33,994 nucleotides of DNA from an uncultured Eubacteriales bacterium (GTDB lineage: Bacteria; Bacillota; Clostridia; Christensenellales; Aristaeellaceae), in NCBI GenBank assembly GCA_902801165.1, contig CADCHI010000046.1, positions 7,410 through 41,403 of the forward strand. The letters are read 5' to 3'. The notes beneath the pieces were generated by a model, which was not told the origin of the DNA, ran no database searches, and saw nothing but the letters and a program-made list of their open reading frames with translations. This document shows positions 15,464 through 23,167 of this stretch, piece by piece (positions within the stretch are counted from its first letter, which is position 1; each line of letters opens with the position of its first letter). The position numbers and the translations under genes were made by a program.

Positions 15464-16393
15464 TCAGCGTCCGCCATAGGCCAGCTCCAGCTTGCTGAAC
15501 AGGTCGTCCAGCGTCATGCGCACGTCGATGCTGTCATAGACCCGGATCAGCTTGCCGGCAGGGTTCTCCCGATAGGTCAGGTCGTCCGCGATGATCGGCG
15601 CGCGCCGCATGTGCCAGTTTCCGCGGAAGCGGTTCATCAGCAGCACTGCCGCGGTGGTATTGTCGCCCAGCGTCCAGTTCTCCCCTGTCCGGAGCAGGAA
15701 GCTGGAATTGTATTCCCGATGGTTTTCCTCGACCAGCTGCTCATACAGATACCTGCCGATCGCGCCGCAGGGGTACACCCGGCGGCGGAGCTCCGCCAGC
15801 GTGACCTCCAGGCTGGAATAGACGCTCTGGTCGGTCTGCCACACCTCGGCGCCGCTGTCCAGCACGGCGCGCACGGCCTCGGGGTCCTGCATGACGTTGA
15901 ACTCCGGCCTGCCCTGGGGATAGGGACCGCCGCCGTTCCACAGTACGACGATGTTCTCCGCGATCTCCGGCGCTCGGTTCAGCGCGGCAGCCACGTTGGT
16001 CATCGCCCCCTGCACGGCGATATACAGCCTGCCCGGCTGCTTCGCCTGCTCGATGATGAACCGAACGCCCTCGCTGTCCGGCGCGTCGCCCTTGTCCTTC
16101 AGCGGAAACACACAGCCCCGCAGCGCGGGGACATCATCGATTTCCGCCAGCTCCAGTACGCGCAGGACCTCCCGGTAGCTCTTCTCCATCGTCTCGCCCG
16201 GCACCAACGCCTTGCTCTCAAAGTGCGCGGCGACGATGCCGCATACATCCAGCATCGGGCTGAGCAAGTGGTGCATGATGGCGTATTGGTCGTCCGCCTC
16301 GTTTTTCGCGTCCGTATCCACCAGCACGCGGATACGCGCCGCTTCCGGCACATCCAGGCCGATGCGCTTCAGAATATCATTTCTTGCCGCCAT
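15464..16393 (-). CDS. Nucleoside hydrolase-like protein
   Basis: 309 residues with the inosine-uridine nucleoside hydrolase fold. The calcium-binding N-terminal motif is VDTDAKNEADDQYAI (25-39); canonical hydrolases have DTDxGxDD, so this belongs to the divergent branch with an inserted NE pair. Middle motifs QGAMTNVAAAL and ILWNGGGPYP-like text (VVLWNGGG) agree. Cleavage of N-ribosides or another glycosyl bond is expected, substrate uncertain. ATG 16393 is preferred to an in-frame GTG nine bases upstream (16402); neither has a strong ribosome binding site (best is AAAGAAG). A minus-strand promoter lies at 16436-16463. The gene heads the carbohydrate operon, with AraC-GH39 starting 28 bases after its stop. 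Confidence 0.82.
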   Translation of the reverse strand: MAARNDILKRIGLDVPEAARIRVLVDTDAKNEADDQYAIMHHLLSPMLDVCGIVAAHFESKALVPGETMEKSYREVLRVLELAEIDDVPALRGCVFPLKDKGDAPDSEGVRFIIEQAKQPGRLYIAVQGAMTNVAAALNRAPEIAENIVVLWNGGGPYPQGRPEFNVMQDPEAVRAVLDSGAEVWQTDQSVYSSLEVTLAELRRRVYPCGAIGRYLYEQLVEENHREYNSSFLLRTGENWTLGDNTTAAVLLMNRFRGNWHMRRAPIIADDLTYRENPAGKLIRVYDSIDVRMTLDDLFSKLELAYGGR

Positions 16394-16435
16394 TCCATTC
16401 ACTTCTTTATTGGTTAATCGGAAACATCCATCTTC

Positions 16436-16463
16436 ATTATATCATGCGTCCCGCATTTTGCAA
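16436..16463 (-). promoter_or_regulatory. Promoter of the carbohydrate operon
   Basis: TATAAT (16436-16441) on the minus strand has TTGCAA (16458-16463) 16 bases upstream, about 43 bases before the nucleoside hydrolase ATG. No clear operator palindrome is seen, so control by the AraC-GH39 protein is possible but unproven. Confidence 0.5.
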
Positions 16464-16764
16464 GGCTTCCCGCGCCCTTGCCGACCATGCCTGTCTCCTG
16501 AACGCAGCCATCTCTCCCCGGGGTTGCCGCCACAGCTTCAACCAAATCGGTTCCGCCCCCATTCCCCTTCCCTGCCGGGCCTGTTTGCAGGCGGGGGCCG
16601 CCGCGAGTCTTTCAATGAAAACAGCATCCACGGGAGCGGCACCGTTCCACTGACCCCGTGCGGGATATGCAGGCGCCGAGCCAACCGAAAGGGCGGCTTG
16701 GGCTCAAGCCCCAGAATTCCCCCGCATCATCATGTCAATTGTACTGGATTTTCACGGGCAAACA
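16464..16764. other. GC-rich intergenic stretch without recognisable features
   Basis: Between the divergent operons I see no open frame with protein-like content, no riboswitch signature and no clean repeat. Short internal frames of 60-90 residues lack ribosome binding sites and composition typical of genes. Confidence 0.5.
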
Positions 16765-16773
16765 GGGTATAAT
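16765..16773 (+). promoter_or_regulatory. Candidate -10 of the SGNH-iolG transcript
   Basis: GGGTATAAT has a perfect TATAAT (16768-16773) 204 bases before the hydrolase start. No good -35 is found at 16-19 bases, so support rests on the -10 alone. Confidence 0.35.
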
Positions 16774-16977
16774 GTTCATATCATTGGCGGTAAAGCGTTC
16801 CACATTGTAACGGGTTGGAAAGAACAAGGGGAACATGTGCGTCCGGCCCCGGCGGCGCTCCTCTCGATGCCCGGTTCAGCATCGCGTTTTCGCCGCGGGG
16901 ACAGACGGATGGGTCCCTTCGGAACACCCAGGCAGGAAACGGCAAACAGTCGCCCTATGACGGGAGGTTTTGATACC

Positions 16978-17622
16978 ATGAAACGCATCCTCTGCTTTGG
17001 CGATTCCCTGACGTGGGGCTCGGACCCCGCCATAAGGGGCCACCGCCTCCCCGGGCGCTGGCCGCGGGTCCTGCAATCCGCTCTTGGCCCCGGCTATGAG
17101 GTCATAGAGGAGGGCCAGGGCGGGCGCAATATCGCCACCGACGACATTCCGGAGGGCGAGAAAAACGGGATCAGGTACATTCGCCCGTGCCTCGAGACCC
17201 ACAACCCGTTTGACATGCTCATCATCATGCTGGGGACGAACGACCTCAAGAGGAAGTTCAGCTATTCCGCGCAGGATGTGGCATGGTCAATGGAGAGGTT
17301 CCTGCAGAAGGTATTGACGCACCGGCAGTACAGCTCAGCCACCCATTACGACATCCTGCTCGTGTCCCCGCCACCCATAAACGAGGGGCTGCTGACCTCA
17401 TGGCTGGGGGATGTGTACGAGTTTGAGGTGGGTATGAAGAAGTCCACGGAACTGAAGGCGTGGTTCGAGCAGCTGGCCCAACGCTACGAGATCGGCTTCC
17501 TGGACGCCGGGCAATACTGCGAGAGCAGCGAGCTGGACGGCATTCATCTGGATGAGGAAAACCATCGGAAGCTGGGAAAAGCTGTGGCGGAATATGTGCG
17601 GAATAAACTGGCGGAGGCCTGA
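16978..17622 (+). CDS. SGNH/GDSL hydrolase
   Basis: 214 residues, an SGNH-fold esterase/lipase. The nucleophile serine is S10 in FGDSLTWG (block I), the GTND block III is at about 83-86 (MLGTNDLK), and the C-terminal DGIHLDEENH at about 188-197 supplies the catalytic Asp and His. The enzyme probably removes acetyl or other acyl groups from sugars; the group includes arylesterases and carbohydrate deacetylases. There is no signal peptide. The ATG at 16978 has GGGAGG 10 bases upstream; the frame is open further but without a ribosome binding site. It is followed 79 bases later by an oxidoreductase gene on the same strand. Confidence 0.88.
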   Translation: MKRILCFGDSLTWGSDPAIRGHRLPGRWPRVLQSALGPGYEVIEEGQGGRNIATDDIPEGEKNGIRYIRPCLETHNPFDMLIIMLGTNDLKRKFSYSAQDVAWSMERFLQKVLTHRQYSSATHYDILLVSPPPINEGLLTSWLGDVYEFEVGMKKSTELKAWFEQLAQRYEIGFLDAGQYCESSELDGIHLDEENHRKLGKAVAEYVRNKLAEA

Positions 17623-17701
17623 ACGGCGAGGATGTCCGCGCCGTTCCCGATTCCCCGAAAGAACCGCGAAAGGGCCCCTGACCATTGAAAGGATGAAATG
17701 A

Positions 17702-18724
17702 ATGAACGCACTCCGAATAGGCATCATCGGCGCGGGCCGCATCGGCAGGCTCCATGCCAACAATCTGAAAAGCCGCGTTCCCGGCGCGGAGCTGGTCGCC
17801 ATATCCGATGTCCATGAGCCGGCGGCGAAGGAGGTCGCAGCCTCCCTGGGCATCGCGGCCTGCGGCGATTATCACGCCATCCTGTCCGACCCCGCCATCG
17901 ACGCGGTCTTTATCTGTTCCTCCACGAATACGCACTCCCCCATTTCCATCGAAGCGGCCAGGGCGGGCAAGCACATATTCTGCGAGAAGCCCATCGATCA
18001 CGACTTGGACAAGATCAAGGCGGTGATCGATGCCGTTCGGGCATCCGGCGTCAAATACCAGATCGGCTTCAACCGCCGGTTTGACCGCAACTTCAAGCGC
18101 GTCCACGAGATCGTGAAGGAGGGCGGTGTCGGCGATGTCCACATCGTGAAGGTCACAAGCCGCGACCCGGAGGCCCCGCCCCTCTCCTATGTCAAGACCT
18201 CCGGCGGCATCTTCCTGGACATGGCGATCCATGATTTCGACATGGTGCGCTACCTGACCGGCAGCGAGGTCGTGGAGGTCAGCGCCTTCGGAGCTTGCCT
18301 GGTCGACCCGGAAATCGGCAAGGCCGGCGACGCGGATACCTGCGCCATCATGCTGAGGTTTGAAAACGGGGCGCTTGGCGTGATCGACAACAGCCGCCAG
18401 GCGGTCTATGGCTATGACCAGAGGATCGAGGTGTTTGGATCAAAGGGATGCATTACGGCAGACAACGAGACCGCCAACAACACGACGCTGTATACGGCGG
18501 ATGCCGTGACCCGCGAAAAGCCCCTGTGGTTCTTCCTGGAAAGGTACAACGACGCCTACATCGCGGAGGCGCGGAGCTTCGTGGAGGCCTGCCTGAACGA
18601 TCGTGAAACCCCGGTCGGCGTCAACGATGGGCTCCAGCCCGTGCTTATCGGCCTCGCGGCAAAGGAAAGCTGCGAGAAGGGCGGCGTGCCGGTGAAGGTC
18701 GCAAAGAAAACCTGCGGCGGCTGA
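17702..18724 (+). CDS. iolG: Gfo/Idh/MocA oxidoreductase, probable inositol 2-dehydrogenase
   Basis: 340 residues. The Rossmann start IGIIGAGRIG binds NAD(P); EKP with K96, and D173 and H177 in FLDMAIHDFDM correspond to the catalytic Lys, Asp and His of Bacillus inositol dehydrogenase (K97, D172, H176). The second-domain text NRRFDRNFKR and the DTCAIMLRFENGALGVIDNSR stretch match the IolG subgroup that oxidises myo-inositol to scyllo-inosose, or D-chiro-inositol and related sugars. AAAGGATG precedes the start. No other iol genes are nearby, so the specific substrate is not settled and a sugar substrate for other steps is possible. Confidence 0.82.
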   Translation: MNALRIGIIGAGRIGRLHANNLKSRVPGAELVAISDVHEPAAKEVAASLGIAACGDYHAILSDPAIDAVFICSSTNTHSPISIEAARAGKHIFCEKPIDHDLDKIKAVIDAVRASGVKYQIGFNRRFDRNFKRVHEIVKEGGVGDVHIVKVTSRDPEAPPLSYVKTSGGIFLDMAIHDFDMVRYLTGSEVVEVSAFGACLVDPEIGKAGDADTCAIMLRFENGALGVIDNSRQAVYGYDQRIEVFGSKGCITADNETANNTTLYTADAVTREKPLWFFLERYNDAYIAEARSFVEACLNDRETPVGVNDGLQPVLIGLAAKESCEKGGVPVKVAKKTCGG

Positions 18725-18917
18725 AATATCAGCAATCCCGCCCGCAGGTTTGGTGTAACAGGATCGAGCCGACATGCCGCCGCAGCCGGTGCGGGCTGTC
18801 GGGACAAGGCCCGAAGGTTTTCAATTTACTGATAAGAAGTGGTTTCGCCGGGTGCTTCCGGGTACGCCTGGAGCAAACCCGCATACCCATGGTTGAATTG
18901 AAGGATCACATGACAAG

Positions 18918-18951
18918 AGCCATGCCTCCCAGACATTTTGCAGGCATGGCT
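18918..18951. terminator. Bidirectional hairpin between convergent genes
   Basis: AGCCATGCCT (18918-18927) and AGGCATGGCT (18942-18951) form a perfect 10-base stem. It lies at the 3' end of the tetrapyrrole operon and overlaps the last codon-stop of the dehydrogenase. T-tracts on either side are weak, so the assignment is moderate. Confidence 0.4.
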
Positions 18952-19418
18952 TATTTCGGTTCCCCATACAACGCATTCCTGATTTGCCCGGTGACGCGCT
19001 TGGCGCGCGCGTGGTCTTCGCCGCTGGCGGTCACGCCGACCACGACATTGCCTTCCCGAACGATGCCCGGAAAGAAAAAATCGCATAGCGCCCTGTCGCT
19101 CGAGACGTTCACGAGGATGCCGCGAAGCCTGCAATCATCGCAGATCGTGGCGTTCAGTTCGGCGTCGTCGGTGGCGGCGAGCACGATATCCGCGCCGCTG
19201 ATGTCCGTCATCTCATAGGCTCTTCGGACGAGGCGCAGCTTGCCCGCAGCGGCCAGCGCTTCGATATCCGCATGGGCCTCCGGGGCCACGACGGTGACGT
19301 GCGGCGTAAACTGCGCCAGCACAGCCGCGCGGCGGGCGGCGATTTTGCCCGCGCCGACCACGACCACACGCTTTGCGGAAAGGTCGATGAACATCGGAAA
19401 ACAGGGATATTCCGCCAT
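18951..19418 (-). CDS. sirC: Short precorrin-2 dehydrogenase / sirohydrochlorin synthase (SirC/Met8-like)
   Basis: 155 residues: the NAD-binding core VVVVGAGKIAARRA (18-31) and VLAATDDAELN (79-89), then the siroheme-synthase motif VNVSSDRALCDFFFPGIV (103-120), whose Asp113 corresponds to the catalytic Asp of Met8/SirC. It oxidises precorrin-2 to sirohydrochlorin with NAD+; a chelatase activity cannot be excluded. It lacks the C-terminal dimerisation helices of SirC/Met8 proteins of 200 residues or more, but such short versions are common in Clostridia. The ATG at 19418 follows GAGGAAG and lies 2 bases beyond the TAG of the previous gene. It is the last gene of the operon and completes the entry to cobalamin or siroheme. 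Confidence 0.82.
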   Translation of the reverse strand: MAEYPCFPMFIDLSAKRVVVVGAGKIAARRAAVLAQFTPHVTVVAPEAHADIEALAAAGKLRLVRRAYEMTDISGADIVLAATDDAELNATICDDCRLRGILVNVSSDRALCDFFFPGIVREGNVVVGVTASGEDHARAKRVTGQIRNALYGEPK

Positions 19419-19420
19419 GG

Positions 19421-20512
19421 CTACTTCCTCTTCCTCTTCACAATATGGTTCAGGACGCCGCCCGCGACGATGATTGCCAGCGATATATACAGCACCTTCT
19501 TGGCGGCCTCCTGGGGAATCTGGCTCTTGTCTCCCAGGGATTCGGAATAGAAGGTCAGCGTGTATTCGATCTCCAGGGGATCGCCCATGGCCGTGGTGTC
19601 CGCGATGACCTCCATCGGCGCGTCCATCGCCGTAATGGGAATCTCGAAGGTGGAATTGCCGCCGTCCGTGGTCAGGTTTTGATAGACGGTGTCGCCGATG
19701 ACCATGTAATCGTAGTAGGGGCTGCTCCAAAGCAGGCGGGCCCAGGCTCTTCCGTCCCGAATGACCAGCAGCGTGGGAGAGCTGACGTTTGCCCTGCCGC
19801 TGCCGCCCGCCAGGTTGACCTCTATGGAATACTCCCCGTCGGAGCGCGGCAGGGAGACCGGTTCCAAAGCCACGGGCCCGGTCCCTTCCACTTCACCTTC
19901 GCCCAGCGCCGCCGCGCCGTCCGGCTCGAAATCGAGCAGAGCCCTTTCCGCAAGCGCGTAGTCGGGCAGCTCGAAGGCCAGCGCGCCCTCTGGCAGCGCC
20001 GCGGCGTCAATGAGCAGCTGCCGGTCGTACCACATCTGGCGGTTTCGGCTGTAGGCCGCGCATTCAAAAGGCGCGTTGAGCGCCGGGACGGGAATCGTGA
20101 ACACTGTGAAGCGCTGTCCCTCGTCCCCGGGAATCCAATCTCCTTCCGGGGCGCTGCCCGCCTGCTCCGCCGTGCCCATGTAGACGTACAGGTAGCTGCG
20201 GCTGCCGATGGTGATGTTGGCCGTCATCTCGCCGCCGCTCACGACCAGCTCCGCCTCGATGATTTTGAAAAACACCGAGGTGGATTCCACCTTAACCTCA
20301 TAGGTGCCATCCGCAATGTCCCGGCCGTAGATGGGGACCATGCCATAGCTGCCCACTTTGCGATCCCGAATGGTGCGCGCGGCCCTCGCCAGCCGGTCCG
20401 CATAGTCGGTGGTATTCGGCGTCAGGACCGTCACGGCCAGCGCAGCCTGGAATGAAAGCAGCAGCGCCGCCAGCAGGAGCCACGCCCCCACCCTCCGTAG
20501 TCTATGTTCCAT
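19421..20512 (-). CDS. Membrane-anchored protein with two copies of an unrecognised extracellular domain
   Basis: 363 residues. Signal peptide at about 1-26 (AAL..LSFQAALA|VT). Domain 1 (about 62-172) and domain 2 (226-327) are homologous: Y-rich YLYVYMG against YYDYMVIG, FTIPVPALNAPFE against FEIPITAMDAPME, then W/Y and DR or EIEYTL near the ends. An acidic linker rich in E/G (173-225) separates them. A C-terminal membrane helix (340-357) is followed by KRKRK, so the protein is a type I anchored surface protein. I do not recognise the domain with confidence; a NEAT-like ligand-binding beta-sandwich is one possibility because of the tyrosine cluster, but no NEAT YxxxY motif is in the expected place. 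It is co-transcribed with an ABC-2 transporter 16 bases upstream and with sirC. Confidence 0.8.
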   Translation of the reverse strand: MEHRLRRVGAWLLLAALLLSFQAALAVTVLTPNTTDYADRLARAARTIRDRKVGSYGMVPIYGRDIADGTYEVKVESTSVFFKIIEAELVVSGGEMTANITIGSRSYLYVYMGTAEQAGSAPEGDWIPGDEGQRFTVFTIPVPALNAPFECAAYSRNRQMWYDRQLLIDAAALPEGALAFELPDYALAERALLDFEPDGAAALGEGEVEGTGPVALEPVSLPRSDGEYSIEVNLAGGSGRANVSSPTLLVIRDGRAWARLLWSSPYYDYMVIGDTVYQNLTTDGGNSTFEIPITAMDAPMEVIADTTAMGDPLEIEYTLTFYSESLGDKSQIPQEAAKKVLYISLAIIVAGGVLNHIVKRKRK

Positions 20513-20528
20513 CGTTTATGGCACCTCG

Positions 20529-21263
20529 TCACAGGTTCTTCTTGCGGTAGATAAACACCACCGAGATCGCGCCGAACACGATCAGGTAAGCCAGCAGCAC
20601 CGCAAACCCGAACCATCCCGGCGCTTCGCCGTTGGAGATGGCCCGGATCATGCCGCTGGCCTGGGAAAGGGGCAGCAGCGAGATCACCTGCCGGAAGCCC
20701 GAGGGCATCTGGTCGGTGGAGAAGAAGGTGTTGCACAGAAACGACATCGGCATGATGATGTAGGAGGTAAACCTCGGCGCGTCGGTATAGCTCTTGGCCA
20801 GGAAGGACATCACCAGCGCGATGGTGGAGAACACCGTGCCGTTCAGGAACATGATGAGCGCCGACATGCCGTTGAAGATCAGGTTTGTGCGGATGGGCAG
20901 GGTCAAAAGCAGTATGATGCCGCCCGCGTACATGCCCCGCAGGCTCCCGCCGATCACCTGGCCCAGTATGAACTGCCACAGCGGCGTGGGTGACACCATG
21001 ATCTGGTCCAGAGCCTTCTCGTACAGGCGCTGCACGCTCATGTTCTGGGCGATGGCCGAAAAGGAGCCCGTCATGGTCGCCATGGCCACGATGCCCGGAA
21101 TCAGGAAGTGCAGATAGGGCTCCCCGTGAGAGGTGGTCTGGATGCCCATGCCGAATATGATGAGGTACATCAGCGGGGAGATCATCGCCGCGACGGTGAT
21201 CTTGTAGAAGTCCCGCTTGAACTCCACCCATTTTTCCCAAAGAACGGTAATGATGCCCATCAT
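20529..21263 (-). CDS. ABC-2 type transporter permease
   Basis: 244 residues with six hydrophobic segments and the ABC-2 permease features FLIPGIVAMATMTGSFS and YEKALDQIMVSPTPLWQFILGQV. The family exports drugs, polysaccharides or lipids rather than importing vitamins. Start chosen at 21263, with a second in-frame ATG 3 bases later; the only upstream signal is AAAGGT. It forms the membrane partner of the ATPase 81 bases upstream. The location, inside the tetrapyrrole operon next to the two-domain surface protein, is odd; the transported substance cannot be named. Confidence 0.85.
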   Translation of the reverse strand: MMGIITVLWEKWVEFKRDFYKITVAAMISPLMYLIIFGMGIQTTSHGEPYLHFLIPGIVAMATMTGSFSAIAQNMSVQRLYEKALDQIMVSPTPLWQFILGQVIGGSLRGMYAGGIILLLTLPIRTNLIFNGMSALIMFLNGTVFSTIALVMSFLAKSYTDAPRFTSYIIMPMSFLCNTFFSTDQMPSGFRQVISLLPLSQASGMIRAISNGEAPGWFGFAVLLAYLIVFGAISVVFIYRKKNL

Positions 21264-21343
21264 TGATACCTTTCAGCTTGTTGGAATGAAAACAACCTCA
21301 TCCGTCACGCTTCGCGTGCCACCTTCCCCTGAATGGGAAGGCT

Positions 21344-22177
21344 TTATAGCTTCCTCCCCGCCACATCCACGAACACGTCCTCCAGCGTCGTGGCCCGCAG
21401 CGCCGCGTCGCTGCCCGCCCTCGAGAGGTAGGCGATGGCGTCGTCTCGATTGTGAAAATAGCGGCTGACCAGGTTGTCCTGAGAGGTCTCGTCCACGGCA
21501 AACGGACCCAGCTCCCGTATCAGGTTATCCGGCGTGTCCAGCTTTTGAAGCCGCCCCTGGTTGATCAGCGCCACGCGGCCGCACAGCGCCTGGGCCTCCT
21601 CGATGTAGTGGGTGGTCAGCACGATGGTCATCCTGTCGCCATTGACCCGTCGCAGGAGATTCCACATCTGCCTGCGGGACAGCGCGTCCATGCCCGCCGT
21701 GGGCTCGTCCAGCAGCAGGATTTCCGGCTCGATCATCAGCGCCCGGCAGATCATCAGCTTGCGCTTCATGCCGCCGGAAAGGTGCCGCACCGTGCGGTGG
21801 CGATACTCGATCAGGCCGGCAAACGCCAGCAGCTCGTCGGTCTTTTGTTTGATGACCTTCCTCGGCAGGTAGTACAGCCGCCCCTGATACTCCATGACCT
21901 CGTCCATGTTCATGTCCTGGCGCATGGAATACTCTTGGGTGATGACGGACAGCTTGCGCTTCTGCGCGCTGGCCTTGCGGTCCAGCTTCTGCCCGTCGAT
22001 CCATATCTCGCCCTCCGTGGGCAGCAGCACCGTGGACATCATGGAGATGGTGGTGGTCTTTCCCGCGCCGTTGGGGCCGAGGAGTCCGAAGAACTCCCCG
22101 GTCTCGATGCGCAGGCTCAGGTGATCCACCGCCGTGAAGTCGTCGAATTTCTTGGTCAGATTCCTCAGCTCAATCAT
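21344..22177 (-). CDS. ABC-2 type transporter ATPase
   Basis: 277 residues, a DrrA/CcmA-like ATPase: Walker A GPNGAGKTT (34-42), signature LSGGMKRKLM (about 132), Walker B ILLLDEPTAGMD (about 152) and the switch TTHYIEEA. The C-terminal part past 225 is the usual small extension. It pairs with the permease downstream. It sits 112 bases after cbiL, with short repeats in the gap (22234-22278), the widest gap in the operon, which may mean a later insertion of the transporter pair. Likely an efflux pump of unknown substrate. Confidence 0.9.
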   Translation of the reverse strand: MIELRNLTKKFDDFTAVDHLSLRIETGEFFGLLGPNGAGKTTTISMMSTVLLPTEGEIWIDGQKLDRKASAQKRKLSVITQEYSMRQDMNMDEVMEYQGRLYYLPRKVIKQKTDELLAFAGLIEYRHRTVRHLSGGMKRKLMICRALMIEPEILLLDEPTAGMDALSRRQMWNLLRRVNGDRMTIVLTTHYIEEAQALCGRVALINQGRLQKLDTPDNLIRELGPFAVDETSQDNLVSRYFHNRDDAIAYLSRAGSDAALRATTLEDVFVDVAGRKL

Positions 22178-22233
22178 GTTCCACCATCCACTGTTCCTAT
22201 TCCTCTGCTCCTGGGCATTCTGACTGCTGCCTT

Positions 22234-22278
22234 TTGCCTGATGCCTGTTGACTGTTTTCTGTTGCCTGATGCCTGTTG
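22234..22278. repeat. 17-bp direct repeat between cbiL and the ABC ATPase
   Basis: TTGCCTGATGCCTGTTG occurs at 22234-22250 and 22262-22278, 28 bases apart, followed by further TTGCC fragments. It lies in the cbiL-to-ATPase gap and encodes nothing apparent. Confidence 0.7.
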
Positions 22279-22289
22279 CCTTATTCTCA

Positions 22290-22976
22290 TTACTTTTCCT
22301 TCGCTATGATGAGGGAGAAATACCCCGCGTCATCGGGAATCTCGTCGAGGCTCCGGTACAGCTTCTCGTTGTCCATGCTGCAATTCTCCACCATCTGGAC
22401 CGCGCGCCCGCTCTTTCTGAGCATGTCCTTGACGGCGGCCATCTGGCTGGCGGACTTCATCAGCACATAGGTGCCCGGCTGCTCCAGCGCGTGGTCCAGC
22501 TTGTGGACCGCGGGCACCACGTGCAGCTGCTCGTCCCACTCCACCAGCGGCAGGCCCAGCCGCGCCGCCGCGGCGCAGAAGGAGCTGATGCCCGGCACCA
22601 GCTCCACCTGGTAGCCGTCCGCCTCCAGGTAGTGCTGGATGTAGCTGAAGGTGCAGTAGACAGTGGGGTCTCCCAGGGTGATGTACACCAGGTTCTTCCC
22701 CTGGTCCAGGTAGCCCTCGACCAGCTTCGCGGCCTTCTGATGCTCCCTGTCGATCAGTTCCCGGTCCTTGATCATGGGCATGTAGACCGGCACCAGCTCC
22801 TTGTCCGCGATCTCCGGCACCACGCCCGCCGCGATTTTGTAGGCCACGGCCTCCTTTGGTTCCCTGCCGGGCACGGCGATCACATCGTTCTCCCGGATCA
22901 GCTTCGCCGCCTTGTAGGTCATCAGTTCAGGGTCGCCGGGGCCGACGCCCACGCCGTAGGCGATACCACGCTTCAT
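22290..22976 (-). CDS. cbiL: Precorrin-2 C20-methyltransferase
   Basis: 228 residues of the tetrapyrrole methylase fold: GVGVGPGDPELMTYKAAK (6-23) opens the SAM-binding region, VYITLGDPTVYCTFSY (96-111) carries the GDP-x5-S/T pattern, and VPGISSFCAAAARLGLPL follows. The text from the start through VIAVPGRE matches CbiL/CobI enzymes, which methylate precorrin-2 or cobalt-factor II at C20, the first committed cobalamin step. GGAGG stands 8 bases from ATG 22976; the open frame extends upstream only through the repeats at 23009-23042. Separated from cobA-hemD by a palindromic repeat element. Confidence 0.9.
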   Translation of the reverse strand: MKRGIAYGVGVGPGDPELMTYKAAKLIRENDVIAVPGREPKEAVAYKIAAGVVPEIADKELVPVYMPMIKDRELIDREHQKAAKLVEGYLDQGKNLVYITLGDPTVYCTFSYIQHYLEADGYQVELVPGISSFCAAAARLGLPLVEWDEQLHVVPAVHKLDHALEQPGTYVLMKSASQMAAVKDMLRKSGRAVQMVENCSMDNEKLYRSLDEIPDDAGYFSLIIAKEK

Positions 22977-23008
22977 ATATTCAACCTCCATATCAACGTC
23001 TGTTTCGT

Positions 23009-23167
23009 TTAATTGAGAATTGAGAATGGGGAATTGAGAATTCATGTGGAAATCCTACGGATTTCTTTGATTGAATAACGGCAGAGAATCTGAATATATC
23101 AAACAAATCCGGAAGGATTTGTACCTCCATTCTCAATTCTCAATTTTCAATTCTCAATTCTCAATTT
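23009..23167. repeat. Palindromic repeat unit with AATTGAGAATTGAGAATGG arms
   Basis: AATTGAGAATTGAGAATGG appears in the left arm (23011-23029) and, reverse-complemented, in the right arm (23127-23167), with extra GAGAATT copies inside each. Between them are two small hairpins (GAAATCC-TAC-GGATTTC at 23048 and AAATCC-GGAA-GGATTT at 23105). The transcript would fold into a long stem between cobA-hemD and cbiL. The right arm supplies the last four codons (RIEN) and the stop of cobA-hemD. Confidence 0.75.

Noticed and set aside
22234-22278. CRISPR-like 28-base periodicity
   Set aside because: Only two copies; the gap is too short for spacers and no cas gene is near.
23009-23167. CRISPR-like repeats
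   Set aside because: The units are inverted, have no constant spacers and lie inside an operon gap.
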